Shown: piece after piece, positions 25,922-37,373 of the stretch
Position numbering within the stretch: position 1 is the first letter of the stretch
Layout: every line of letters begins with the position of its first letter
Assembly (NCBI GenBank): GCA_015179025.1
Contig: WHUX01000027.1
Location: 1 to 64,000 of the forward strand
Source: Terfezia claveryi
Taxonomy: Eukaryota > Ascomycota > Pezizomycetes > Pezizales > Pezizaceae
Reading direction: 5' to 3'
DNA: 64,000 nucleotides
Made by a program: the position numbers and the translations under genes
The notes under the pieces: generated by a model
What the model was told of the DNA's origin: nothing
Databases searched by the model: none
The model's input: only the letters and a program-made list of their open reading frames with translations

Positions 25922-27151
25922 TTACTCCAGATCTAGCTTGGTGAAGAAGGACTCGGCCAGATCTACCGTGACCTCCTTCCCTCCCTCCTTCGCCCTTTTT
26001 TTCCACCTCTTCCTCTCGTCCACCTCCTCCCAGGTGCTCCATCTCCTCCCTATCCCTTCCCCATACGAGCAGGCCAAGGCCACGTGCCTGCCCGTCTCCT
26101 CGTACCTTCCGCACCTCCGGCAGGTAGGGTCAGCTGAATCGTCCAACCGAGCACGCTAGGACTGGAGATTGCCCTTCCCTGTCCTGCAGTACACATAGTT
26201 GATTCTTGCCTTTCTATCCCACCGGATCACTCTACCCCTCCCTGTACCAGCTACCCGCCTCTCCTCCTCCCTTCTTCTCCTCCATTCCTGTTTCAACCCC
26301 CCTTCGGTAATCAGGGAATGGTCAGGGTACTTCAAATCTGCCCCTTCTTTCACTAAGGAGTCAGCTAGCTCATTGCCCTCGATACCTACGTGAGCTTTGA
26401 CCTAGCCGAGTCTAACTGCTCCTTCGCCTCCTGCTCTCACTTTCTGTGAGATCAAGTTCCCTACCTCCCTGAGGTCGGCTGTCCTAGCCCTACCTATTCT
26501 GCCTGCTTTCTGAATTACCATCAAGGCCGCCTGTGAGTCCGACAGTATCAGGAGTTTCCACCTCCTGTCGGCCTCCTCCAGTGCCTTTTTTATGCCAACC
26601 ACCTCGCCGTCCCATACCATAGCCATTTTCCCGATGCCTACCCTCCCCTTCACCTTCCCACCCGCCGAACACCACCCCCCTCCTACTCGGCCCTGTTCAC
26701 TTCTACTTCCATCTGTATAGATTATGACGGAGTCTTCTTTTACTGCCTCTATCTTCTTCTGCCACTCCTCCGGCTTTGCCCCTCTGGTCAACCCCAAGTC
26801 TACCACTGTTACTTGAACCAGCTCAACCTTGCCTCTGATACTCAGTTCCTCGTTCCCCTCCTCTTTTAGTAGTCCTGCTTTACTCTGGATGGCTGACATG
26901 ATGGAGGTGAAGTCGTCGGATTGGGGGAAGGGCTCCCCGAAGTAGTCCCATGCCCTCCTGGCCTCTATATTCCGCCTGCTCACCCCCTCTCCTAGCCATA
27001 AATCCCCCAGGGCCTCAGGATCGTGCATCATTTTTCCCAGCAGTCTTGCTTAGGCTGCGTCTAAGGTTATTCTGGGTGATTCCACCCCTGCAATTTGGCT
27101 TACCAGCTCTCTACGAAAGCCGTGCGTGGCATTCACGCATTTCTTGAGGGC
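25922..27151 (-). pseudogene. LINE ORF2 C-terminus: RNase H and CCHC
   Basis: Continues the ORF2 frame (lower coordinates congruent to 2 mod 3). RNase H signatures run IIYTDGSRSEQG, then LSDSQAALMVI and AHVGIEGNELADSLV, covering the acidic residues of the fold. A terminal C-x2-C...H-x4-C motif (CRRCGRYEETGRHVALAC) follows at about 26065-26120, typical of fungal LINE ORF2 tails. Stops interrupt at 27050-27052 (TAA), 26402-26404 (TAG, in LG*VKAHVG where Trp is expected) and 26156-26158 (TAG). Each is one transition away from a sense codon. Confidence 0.85.
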
Positions 27152-28681
27152 CTAGTACTGGAGTTTCTCAAACTCCTCCTCCCAGTCCATCTGGCCTCTC
27201 CAGCCTAGCTCTGCCCCCCAGAGCGCCACCGCCCTGATCATGCCTGTGTAGGCCGCCCTCCAGCTCTGAGCACTCAATCCCCAGTTGGAGTTGCCTAGCC
27301 CCCCGAGTTGTCCCAACAACTTTCTTGCCTTGGCTATGCAGCTCTTCCAATGTTCTTTGAAAGACAAGCTTTCATCTAGGACGAAGCCCACCCACTTGAC
27401 CCATTTTACCTCCTTATTCTTTTTCCTCCTCTTTTTCCTTAATACCAGTCTTTCATGCTTCGAGTCTTCCAGAGGCAGGTTGTACTCCTCTGCTACTCTG
27501 TGCACCGCCTCATCTGCCTCCTGGAGCACGGCCTCCATATCTATTTCCAGGGCCGTTGCCCCTTCCCAGATACAGATATTCAAATGGAGGTCATTAACAT
27601 ATGATGGGAGTTCATTGTCTCAGGGGCTAGCCACCCTCCTGATCTCTGCCTCCATCTTCCTGATTATTGGAGCCATCCAGATCAGGAAGATTACTGGCGA
27701 TAGAGGGGAGCCCTGGGGTGCTCCCAGGTTTGTCCTGCCTCTGCCGCGGACCTTTCCGTCCCACTCCATCTCGAATTCCCGAGCTCTGAAAAAGCCCCTA
27801 ATCCATGGAATCTACCTCCTGCCCTCCTCTGACTTTTCTAGTTCCCGTTTCACATCCTCTTCCCTGACATTCTGGAACCCTCCTTTGACATCCCAGAATG
27901 CCCATCCCACAGCTCCTCCTGCCGCTAAGCACCTCTGAGCCCTAGTCACTGTCCGGAGTGCAGCTTTCGTTGCTGAGCGCCCTTTGACCGAGCTGAACTG
28001 TCGTTTATGAAGCAGTCCAGCTCCCTGGAGCCTGTCTGCCACTACCTTCTCCCCCAGCTTCCCAACGCAGTTAATGAGATTGATCGGCCTCCAACCCTTA
28101 GTTCGGCTGTGGTCCTTCCCAGGCTTCGGGATCATTACGACCTTGCTGAACTGCCATTCCGCAAGTGTCTTGCCCCTTGCCAGGTTTCGGGCTACCTCCC
28201 TGATCAGCTCTTTTCCCAGCCTTGTGCGAATAACCAGTTTAATGAACCTGTAACTGATGCCATCCGGCCCCGGGGCCGACTTGTTACAGGTATTCTGGAG
28301 CGCCTTTCTTACTCCCTCTATGAGTCCTTCCACCTTCTCCCCGAGTCCCTCCACTTCCTTGCTCCCTGGCTCTTCCCTTCCTTCCTCCTCCGTGTCCTCC
28401 TCAGCATCTCCTACCTGCTTGCCGTTCCCTCTCCACCTGAAGTGGTCTGCTACTAGGCTAGCTAATTTTTCCTCATCATCTTCGCACTCCTTTCCTCCTT
28501 CATCTGCTAGCTTCCCTATAGTTCCCTTGATGTGCCATGGGTCTTTCGCCCACTTGACTACCTCCCATGGGTCCTTCTCCCCATTTTCCTCACAAAACTT
28601 TTGCCAGTACTCCAGCTTCTTCCTCCGAACCAGGGCCCTAAGCTTCTCTTTCTCTATCTTCCACCTGATGACCTGGTCGTT
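27152..28681 (-). pseudogene. LINE ORF2 reverse transcriptase
   Basis: RT motifs in order: SAPGPDGISYRFIK (about 28270), FSKVVMIPKPGKD, GWRPINLINCVGK, GAPQGSPLSPVIFLIW (about 27700) and the active-site box read as YVND at about 27592-27603, where fungal LINEs have a YxDD. The first catalytic Asp is thus Asn, a G-to-A change. Stops: TAG at 27812-27814, TGA at 27620-27622 (just before the active site) and TAG at 27152-27154. After RT comes the connection region with a basic KKRRKKNKE stretch. Confidence 0.88.
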
Positions 28682-29610
28682 CTAGTTTAAATTATCCCCC
28701 AACTTCTCTCTCCTGCTCTTCCTCGTGATCCTGAGCTGGGTTGACAGCTCCCTATCCCACCATCTCTTGGACCTCTCCATGATACATACTGTCTTAGTAT
28801 GCTGGCTCCGTAGACTCTTAAGCTTTTCATATGGTGATGTCCCTTCCAGCCCCCTCACCCACCTTTCTTCTACCTCCGAATCTGCCTCTACCTCTTCTAT
28901 CTCCTTCTCGAGGCTCTCCCAGTGTACTGCCGTCCTTTCTACCGGGGTTCTGGCCTCCCCCCATGAGATATCCCCTAGCAGTGCCCAGTAGTCTGAGGCG
29001 AGCTTCTCTTTTTGATCTCCCCCTACTCCTTCCCTTTGCTTAAGAAGAGGTCTATCCTGCTCCGCTCTACCCTTCCCCTCCTTGTTCTTTCCCATGTCCA
29101 GCCGCTATCCCCCCCAGCGATAGCCCAGCCATTTCCCCATAGCCAATCTGCCATGGTTCTTCCCCTGCTGTCTTCCTCTTTGGTCATGTCCCAGGCATGA
29201 CTATGGGTGTTCCAATCCCCTACCACTGCCACGTCTCCCCCCCCTAGCTTCTGACCCACCCCTGCTAGCCACTCCTCCCACCTTCTTCCATGCCATTTCC
29301 CGCTCACATAGACTCCTCCAAGCTTTTTCCCAAAAATACTCATGATGACTAGGTTGTCCTCCTCCAGGTTAATCCTGATGTCATTTATTAGGGACCTCCT
29401 CCAGTAGACCAGAACCCTTTTTTTTTTTTTAACTATACTGCCTAAGACGAAGGCAGGGTGCCCCTGGCTCCCCTTCCCTTCCCTATCGATCCATGCCTCC
29501 CCTACGAATACTACTTCTACTCTCTTCTCTTTACACCATTCCAGATATGCATGGGTATTCAAATGGCTCCCCCCCACATTCTGGTATACCACCCGGATGA
29601 CTTCAGCAAT
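28682..29610 (-). pseudogene. LINE ORF2 endonuclease domain
   Basis: An APE-type (EEP) endonuclease opens ORF2: VVYQNVGGSHLNTHAYLEW at the start, VFVGEAWID (metal-binding Glu), VVGDWNTHSHAWD and SRIDLFLS. A frameshift between 29023 and 29095 moves the frame; the final motif then reads ASDYWALLGD, where the SDH histidine is Tyr (CAC to TAC). TAG ends this section at 28682-28684. A T13 run at about 29419 lies in the coding region. ORF2 overlaps or abuts the end of ORF1 in another frame. Confidence 0.82.
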
Positions 29611-32236
29611 GGCTAGGCCCCCCCACGCCCTGCTTCTCTACCAAGGTGAACTCTTCCTCATCTACTACTCTCTGTTTCTTACTTGCTCCTCCTTGCCTAG
29701 GCCCCGCCTTCCTACTCACCTTAGTTGCCGTGGCTCTGCTGATCGAGCTACAGTCCTTACGCATATGTCCCGCCCCTCCACAGTTATAACATTTCACAAA
29801 TGACCACATTTCCCGTGGCTGTGGGGGATCTCTTTTTCTGTTCGTGCCTGTAGCCCCCGGGGCCGCCCCTTGACCTCGACCTTGTTCAAAGTATGAGACT
29901 CTCCTCCTCTTGCCCTCCCATATCAAGCCTTCCTTAATAACTCTCTTTGCCTCCTGCTCGTCTGCTACGTCGAATGTGAATCCGGTCACCCTCGCCATTC
30001 CCCATAGCTTTGGATATCTGCTGGCCATTCTTAAGCCCTTGTTCTCCCCCCTAATCTTCTCCACTAATTCTTTCCTTCCTCTAGGTATTGCCATTGGTGC
30101 TGCCAGTACCATCAACTTCACTGATCTTAGATCCTCCACCCAGGCATTAAGTATATCTCCTGACCTCTCAAAGACGCTCAACACTGCCGTCCCTACTTCC
30201 TTAGCTATTTTCCCCGGCTCTACCTCTTCCCTGACCCTCCTGACTTCCCAGGTAGACTCATCACAGAACTCCCCTCGTCCTGCCTTCACCGTGACCTGCT
30301 AGGGGGCCTGCTTGTCTGTCAACCCCTTTGCCCTGAGGAGGTTGTTTACCTTGCCAGCCGCGCTCTCCAGCCCAGCTCTTCCACTGGCATCTAAAGGCTG
30401 CATGTGTCCGACTACCACCCGGACTACCTTAAACACCTCTGTCCCAATTACTTGTGCGGATCTACCAACCAGCCTTTCGATCGGGGCGGCCGCCTCATTC
30501 TCGATCCTTTTCTTCATATCCTCTACCTCTTTCATCTTTTGCCTTAACACGATCATCTCCCCCGAACTCAGATCCGGCTTGACTTTGCTTACCAGATCCC
30601 GAATTGTAGCCTCGCAGGCTTCCCTGGCCTTCTCCTGACTCCTCTTCAGCCTACTGGCTTGCTCTGCTAGCTTAATCGCCTCCACTTTGTTCAGTTCCTC
30701 TTGCTTTCTGCTTGCCTCCTCTTCGCGCCTCTTCTTCTTCACCTTTTTTAGCTCCTCCTGCTTCCTCTTCTCCTCTTCCACTCTCCCCCTCCTCGTGTTT
30801 ATTGTTCTCTTGGCTTCTGCTACTTGCTCCAGTATTCCGGCCCCTAAGGATACTGCTAAGAGGGTCAGTTGCTTCTTCACCTCTGCCAGCTCCCTTTCCA
30901 CCCCCGCCATCTGGCTTGACTTAATCTGAGATACCATTCTCCAGGTCCTTTCTGCCTCTATGATCCACTCGATATTTTGGGGGTCCCCCTTGGCTACTGC
31001 CTCCTTCGATATGGCCCTCCAGCCTCCACTGCCGGCTTCATTCCCATCCAGATACCACCCCCCCTCAATGCAGCCCCCTCCTGCCTTAATTAGGTCCCTG
31101 GCTACCTTAGCATCCCTCGCCGACTTCCAACTGCGTTCCTTCAACCCCAGGGCATTGATTTCCTCCAGTACCTCTCTATTCGCCTTGATGCCGTAGACGA
31201 TCGTCATCACTTCCCTAGACTCCCAGATCGGTTTCCAGCTCCTGTTCCTCGCCGGGCTCGCTCCTATGTCCTCCTCCTCCAAGTTCTCGCCTCTCTTTTC
31301 CTTATCTTCATTCTCCTGCCCCCCCTCCTCCTCCTCCTCTGTGAGGTCTATTACTGCATGTCTGCTGTTCTCCAGTCCCAGTGGCTTCTTTGCCCTCGAG
31401 GGCCTTGGAGGGGAGTCCTCTATGGTCGCATCCTCCCCCTCATCCTCACTTGGAGAAACCGTCCCGAAAACATTGCTCCGCACTTCCTCAAATGTTCTGA
31501 CTCTAGCTGTCTCCAACCCCCTACCGTACTCCCTGTCCAATTCCCCTAGTGTAAGCCCTCCTTCTAGACGAGGCTTCTTTCCTAGCCTGATGTTCCTTTT
31601 CCTTCTATTTTCATCCTCTGACCCCGAATCCTCCTCCTCCTCCTGAATCCCTGCCATCCTCGCTTCTAAACTAGCCAGATCCTGTGCAACCGTTCCTTGC
31701 ACCCCCCTCCTTGCTGGCCTTGGCATCGACAGCATCCACCTGTGGGTCATTCCCTCTAGGACGCTGCCATCCGGCCTCATCAGTCTGACCGTAATTGACT
31801 CCAGCACATTGTCTTCCACCTCCGCTTGCTCATAAGTAAAGTCGAACCCCTCCAGGCGTCCGTTCACCGAGCTGTCTTGGATTGCCATGCCCATCTTGAG
31901 GATTTTGATGGCCCTTTCCGCTGACGGGCTGTCTCTCACCCTCAAGATCTCCTCCTCCCCCCTCCCTTGTCTTTGCTGGAAGATATAGAGGTCCCAGTCC
32001 CCCTCGCCCTGCCACTCGCTCTTGCATTTCTCCGTGTTAGCACAAGCTTGTGACAAGGCTCTTGAACTGTCCTCCCCGAACCCTGGTATCAAGTACCACT
32101 TGGTGACTTCCTCGAGGACATATTGCCTTGTCTTCCTTACCCCTCCTTCATCACTGAATTCTAGCAGCACCTTGCTGCTTCCCTTACCCCAATCTACAAT
32201 TGGGTCAAATAGAACACCTTTTGGAGGTGGCGCCAT
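29603..32236 (-). pseudogene. LINE ORF1 (gag-like) with zinc knuckle
   Basis: One frame of 877 codons, interrupted only by a TAG at 30299-30301; AP*QVTV suggests CAG to TAG. The N-terminal 645 residues hold an acidic middle (IDLTEEEEEGG) and a long Lys/Glu-rich, coiled-coil-like stretch (about residues 450-580). After the stop come a compact region (about residues 650-800) and a CCHC knuckle, CYNCGGAGHMRKDC, at about 29760-29800. The role is RNA binding in the LINE ribonucleoprotein. The ATG at 32236 reads MAPPPKG and follows the untranslated leader. Confidence 0.82.
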
Positions 32237-32998
32237 TTCCTAGGTAACCTAAGTGGTACTGAGAAATGATAATACCTAGGGGCGTAGAGGTTGCCCTGGC
32301 AACGAAAGTCCCCCCTAGTGGAAAACGATTTATATGCAGGCGAGCTAGAGTAAGTGGGCCAGACCAAGAGGCTTGGGGTGGTTGCCACACAGGATAGCTG
32401 CCGAGGAATTACCCCGCTACCGGTGAACGAGTTCGAAAAGTCTTCACCCTCGGGGGAATCCGCCGTTCCGTTCGAATATGTTGTGCAAGTTAGCCAGGTG
32501 TACTCGGATGAGTTCACCGGACTAGATTTAGTGAGAACCGATGTCGGGGGCTTCCTGGTTGTTGAGTTTCTACAAGCACTCGGTCCCTGGAAGTTGATGT
32601 CGGTGTGTGTTTTTTGAGTGTCGCAGAATGTTTTGTTCGATTAAGATTTACCAAATTGAGGAATTATATTAATTGCCCGCGGCCGGCACATAGTGGATAT
32701 GCCGCCCGCGAGCGGCCCAGAACATATATACTCTGGTCCGTTGCGGTTCCCGAATGGACTAGCCTATACTGAAATGGACTGCAACAGACCAGGCCACTCT
32801 GGAATTGAAAAGTTTAGTCCGTATTAAAATTCTTCAACGCAACACAGCACCGCTCAGCACACCATTCAACATAACATATTCTTCAACCACAGTGCAACAT
32901 TACCGCTCTCACCATAATATTAGTTGTAGAAGATAAGGGTGGTTGGTATTCATTTGGATCAGTTTCATCCCTTAGGTTCCTCTCCATCTCGAAGCGCA
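32237..32998. other. LINE leader and flank
   Basis: The LINE 5' UTR probably covers the first few hundred bases; its end is not visible. No gene was recognised. Repetitive AACACAGCAC / CAACATAACAT words occur near 32840-32900. Confidence 0.4.
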
Positions 32999-32999
32999 A

Positions 33000-33545
33000 T
33001 TGAAGCATTCTCTGACAGCGTATCCAACTCAGCCTGGCTCAGGATGGTACAACAACACAACACAACAATACACTCCACCACAACAAACCCACCACGACAC
33101 AAATACAAACACAACCACAGTACTGATACTGGTAGTAATAATACCTCCCAAATCCCCCCCAGCACCACCACCAAACACCAAACACCAGAATCCATCCCAA
33201 GCCATCAGCACGGTGTTGCAGCCGTGGGCAAGTCCCGCGCCGGAATACTGGCCGTCCACAATGAAGTCGCGCCATACAGACCATACCACCGACGACTATG
33301 CCATCTCGACTCGCAACCACAATCCCAACTGGCTGTCCAAGGGCTACTTTCAGAACTGCCTCGGCCTATTCGGTCCCACCGCCCTGGGCGACAGCCAGTG
33401 GGACCTGATCTTACACTGCCTCCCTCCTCCTCCTCCGCTGCAAAGGGGACATACTTGTGGCAAGACGTCGCGCGCCCTGCACTCTTGCAGCTTCTCCGAC
33501 TCGTGGCAGCAGACCAGTCCGCGTCGTTCCTCCCACATGATGTAG
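33000..33545 (+). CDS. possible host-gene exon
   Basis: Relatively GC-rich and open in two frames. The frame from 33000 (181 codons) starts Gln/Pro/Asn-rich and ends with a more protein-like segment (NPNWLSKGYFQNCLGLFG, then TALGDSQWDLIL). The other frame (32939-33721) runs on into the hAT terminus. I cannot choose between them and recognise no family. It may be a broken host exon downstream of the LINE and disrupted by the hAT insertion, or a chance frame. Confidence 0.22.
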   Translation: MKHSLTAYPTQPGSGWYNNTTQQYTPPQQTHHDTNTNTTTVLILVVIIPPKSPPAPPPNTKHQNPSQAISTVLQPWASPAPEYWPSTMKSRHTDHTTDDYAISTRNHNPNWLSKGYFQNCLGLFGPTALGDSQWDLILHCLPPPPPLQRGHTCGKTSRALHSCSFSDSWQQTSPRRSSHMM

Positions 33546-33630
33546 AGCAGTGCAGTAGGCATAACAGGGTCCTCGTCGTGCGTGTGATAGCATCAGCAAT
33601 TCACATCGTGGACCAAGAAGGAGGAGCAGG

Positions 33631-34591
33631 TAGGCCTGGGCACGAGCCGGCTCGCGAGATTTGCAAGAGGAAAGAGATAACTGCGTACGCAACATATGTG
33701 TCTAGGTCATGGAAAATATGAAAGACGCAGAAATATGAAAGATACGGATATAAACAGACATGGAAATAGGACAGAATCAATTTCAACCCTCATCGCCCAC
33801 CTAAAGTCCACAGCGAAATTGCACGATACGTATTTTTTTTTTTTTTTTAAATACTGAGTACTCCTATGCAGCCCCAACGAGGAGCTATGAGGAGCCACCT
33901 GGAAGCCCGGTGGATTCAAGGGGGAGGCAAGTTAATCTGCCAACCCCTGCGCAAGCGAAATAAATACATGTATAGGAGAGCGAGGCCCCCTGCTGTCATT
34001 AACGGACTAGCCGATGACTCGGGAGCCTGACTGAGCCTCGACTCCAATAAAACCGAGAGAAGAAAATTAAAACAAATGGAACTCGTGATATCTTATGGAC
34101 TTTTAAAACAAAATGGAACTCGTGATATCCGACGACGCTTTTTAAACTAGCTCTCCATATAGTAGCCCGAAAAAGGCCTCGGTAGCCTCGTATCTCTCCT
34201 CATCCTCCTCTCTCCAAATGCACGATACGTAGGACTGCAATATTGTAGCCACCGAGTGAATTGTAGGTTCCAACCATAGCGAGATACAGCGGTGATTTCA
34301 TCAATTTGTGTAGTTTCCTCCTCTTGTGTTAGTAGGCGTGGTTGGTTATGTCGGAAATTGAGCGACTGTAGTTGTAAATTCTGAAGGGAGGTAATGAACT
34401 CCTGGACTGCCGGTGGAGGTTGTGTTATTGAGATGAAAAAACAACAGAGGAAAGGGTGGGAATGCAACGCATTTTGAAGATTTCCACTCCCCGGGTACCT
34501 TCGGTATTTCGTGGTTGCAACGACCTCCGGGCTCGAGCCTGGGCTCGAGCTTGTGTGACCTTGGTCTCGAGCCTGCTCGTGCCCAGGCGTA
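33631..34591. mobile_element. hAT-type non-autonomous element
   Basis: Terminal inverted repeats: left TAGGCCTGGGCACGAGCC, then GGCTCG; right, read inward, TACGCCTGGGCACGAGCAGG, then CTCG. A perfect 8-bp duplication GGAGCAGG flanks it (33623-33630 and 34592-34599), the hallmark length for hAT transposons. Without the nested LINE-tail copy it is about 562 bp with no ORF, so it is a MITE moved by a transposase encoded elsewhere. Subterminal CTCGAGCC words occur at the right end. Confidence 0.85.
33833..34218 (-). mobile_element. LINE-tail copy inside the hAT element
   Basis: 386 bp with A-tail (T-run at left), flanked by the 13-mer TGCACGATACGTA (33820-33832 and 34219-34231). Its 3' part matches the family; its upstream part holds an open reading end on the minus strand, EEDEERYEATEAFFGLLYGE then LV and TAA near 34145. 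That ending differs from the ORF1 end of the 61257-63220 copy, so it may be the C-terminus of the autonomous family member's last ORF. Confidence 0.85.
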
Positions 34592-34599
34592 GGAGCAGG

Positions 34600-35768
34600 A
34601 GGAAATGGCAGCTGCGAGGTGCACAATTGGAAGAGGTGCCTGGCGAGACAACCCGTACTGTGTAAGGAAGTGGTCTACTCAGTATGCTGACTAAACCTCT
34701 CCCTCACAACTACTTATGTATTTCATTATGTTATTTCTTTGCCAACAAGCACCTCAAAACACATAATGGTGTTGGCTGCCTACTTGGTAATATATTTACC
34801 TATATGAGTCACCTATAACTCACAACTAGTATGTATTCCACATATATTCCCTCAGATTCTCTTAAGGACTGTTCTGGTCTGCCCGGGAATTTTGCTAATT
34901 CGCGAATAGGCCAGCCCCTTCGCGAATGGGCTGGCCTGCCCGGGAAGCCACACGATTCTTGGTCGGCTGACCTACGCACGAATATTGGCCTGCCCGGGAA
35001 TGCAAAAATGAAATTCCTCTGGAGGCCAGATCATCCCCGTGAATGTGATTACCAAATGTAGTAATTTTGTGAGGTATATGGAAGATGAAAATACATGTGC
35101 GTTGACAAAAAAATACAAGACATCAATGTTTGCGAACATGAATTGTACTTAATAATAAAATATCACCATGCTCTTCCCCTTCCGCTTCCACTTCCGCTTC
35201 CACTTCCGAGTCAGATTGCCACTGTGCCTCTTGGTCGATAGGCGTATTCAGCTATGTGATGGGTGGGCGGCTGCTACAATGCAAATCGGAATTAATACAG
35301 CTGCATTGTCGGGTTTGGCATTTGCCCTTACACTTGCAGGAATTCTATAATCAATGTAAGTCTAGGTGGAAAACAAAAATCAATACAGAATGCGGAAGAC
35401 ATACTGCAGGATATAAACTTAGAGCGGTATGGCGAGCAGCCTCCCGAAGTGTAATATATTGTTGCGCAATATCTGGCCATGTACACTCAGGAGTAGAAAT
35501 ATTAAATCCTCTTAATATTCGAATGTTGGGTGCATCTAAGCGCAGCTCAAACACTTGCGCAAGGTCGAGAGAAATGGTCCTGAAGACTTCACACAATTGC
35601 GGGGCTACCAGGACCACGCAGATCTGGTGTGCAAGGTATCCGAGCTTGACATTGACGATGCAGTTCCAGGCTCACCCACTCCTGAGCTAGTTGGTCCAAC
35701 GTTCAAGTAAAGGTGGAGAAGACAAAGCCTGCAACACATAAACCCCTTTAAGAGATAAAGGAGGGAGG
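34600..35768. other. gene-free interval
   Basis: Contains a small repeat of GCCTGCCCGGGAA (about 34880-35000, three times) and a CTTCCGCTTCCACTTCCG tract near 35180. Chance frames only. Confidence 0.45.
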
Positions 35769-37352
35769 TACCATCCATCTTCGGGATGCCGATCACCACC
35801 GGGATGCGGATCACCCGGCTATTTATGCATTTTCAACGATTTTGAGCTCTATACATAATGAAATAAGCCCAGATTCTGGGATCGTATTTGAGATATATAG
35901 TACTTTGCAAAATAAAGTATCGCAGGCCCAAGGTATACTATAGCTTAAATGATGCTGAGAGAAATACTGGGGATTACTGGGTAGGTTTAGCCATAAGATA
36001 TATGAATAGATAATAGCAGAGAAAGTTTCAATGATCAGAAATTACTGTTTCCACTTGGTACTTGTGGTTTGCACTCACTTTATATGTAATTTCATATAAT
36101 ATGCCCATACAGAAGGATCAGTCGGAAATGGTAGCTTAGCCGGGAATGCAAATGAAGCTACTTTTTTTCGTAGCTCAACCAAACCAGGCCTAATTCGAAA
36201 ACCAGATAGGTCAAAAGCAAGCACATGGGTAGGGAAATACTCTCAGGTAGCTTATACAGGATATCTGAGCAGAACCGGGCAACGTTATGCCCCCAAACAA
36301 AGGCCTAGGGATTGTGCATAGAATATATTTACTATCATAATTCAATAAAACTAAATCCAAATCAAATACCTAATGGCATGAAAGTATGCCAATAGGCAGG
36401 CCTGTCAATTAGTACTCTACACATGATATCTATTAAAAATTGAGTGAGGACATATCACTAATGAGCGGTTCAGTGGGAGGGCATATAAAATATATCTATG
36501 TTATAAGTTAATGAAACCAAGCCCAAATCAAGCAAATACTGGCTTATATAAATGCTTGTAGAGACTAGACACTTATATACATGCTATACAATAGCTTTGA
36601 CTTGACTAAAGTGAAGTCATCTTGTAAAGGCCCTTCTCAAAAACAGGCCAACAAGTAGTAGATTTTAGGATACTACTTTCAAGCAAGTACAGGATCAGGT
36701 ATTTAATATCTTAAAAGCATTAATGTATGGAGGGCAATCTTTTGAACCTATTGCATATATGATTTAGCCTAAATTGATGTAGCTTAGCATCATAGCCTTT
36801 TTGGGAAGAAATATAAAGTCTTAGTATATGTCAATCTCTATCTACCTAAAATATATATTTAGTTACTGAGACAAGCTCGTCTGTTCTATTTAGCTATATG
36901 TATTTGTTTGAGCTATAGGGTGATTAATCTGAATCTGGTTTGGTTAAGCTATGACAAGAAATATCTTCATTTGCATCTCCGGCGAAGCTACCATTACAAA
37001 TCAACCCTTCTGCATGGGCATATTATATAAAATTGCATATATAGTAAGTATAAACTACAAGTACCAAGTGGAAACAGTAATTTCTAATCATTGAAACCTT
37101 CTCCACTATCATCTATTCATATATCTTATGGCTAAACCTACCTGGTAATCCCCGTATTTCTCTCAGCATCATTTAAGCTGTAGTATGCCTTGGGTCTGCA
37201 ATACTTTATTTTACAAAGTACTATATATCTCAAATACGATCCCAGAAGCTAGATCTATTTCATTTTATATAGAGCTCGAAATCATCGAAAATGCATAAAT
37301 AGCTGGGTGATCCACATCGCAGTAGTGATCGATATCTTGAGGATAGATGGTA
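35769..37352. mobile_element. TA-flanked long-inverted-repeat element, copy 2
   Basis: Full-length relative of 7933-9517 (1584 versus 1585 bp) in the same orientation, from TACCATCCATCTTCGGGATG to GGATAGATGGTA. Differences are mostly C/T and G/A (for example GCGCTCACTATATATGC versus GCACTCACTTTATATG), fitting RIP-like decay. Its right end abuts an internal fragment of a third copy at 37351. Confidence 0.78.
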
Positions 37353-37373
37353 AAGTCTTAGTATGTCAATCTC
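37351..37373. mobile_element. left fragment of TA element copy 3
   Basis: TAAAGTCTTAGTATGTCAAT then CTC matches an internal site of the TA element. It continues, after the Gypsy insertion, at 55790 (ATCTCTATCTACC). The rest of the left half is missing. Confidence 0.7.

Larger units (their letters stand above)
25564..32236 (-). mobile_element. Tad-like LINE retrotransposon (degenerate)
   Basis: Minus-strand non-LTR element. It has an A23 tail (T-run 25564-25586 on plus), a 3' UTR with 48-bp repeats, ORF2 (endonuclease, RT, RNase H, terminal CCHC) and ORF1 with a zinc knuckle. Domain order and the RNase H domain fit the Tad/I-type LINEs of filamentous fungi. The 5' end is taken at the ORF1 ATG; the true 5' UTR extends right by an unknown amount, and I found no target duplication. 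Seven in-frame stops in ORF2, one in ORF1, one frameshift and two altered catalytic residues make it inactive. The stops fit single C-to-T or G-to-A changes. Confidence 0.9.

Noticed and set aside
25635..32236. Plus-strand ORFs of up to 217 codons opposite the LINE
   Set aside because: Shadows of ORF1/ORF2 on the minus strand, with Ser/Pro/Leu-rich composition typical of antisense of GC-rich coding DNA.
10253..34218. tRNA-derived SINE for the recurrent 3' tails
   Set aside because: No convincing A and B boxes in a tRNA-like head; the copies share the 3' tail of the ORF1-encoding element at 61257-63220 and have variable 5' ends, so 5'-truncated LINE copies explain them better.
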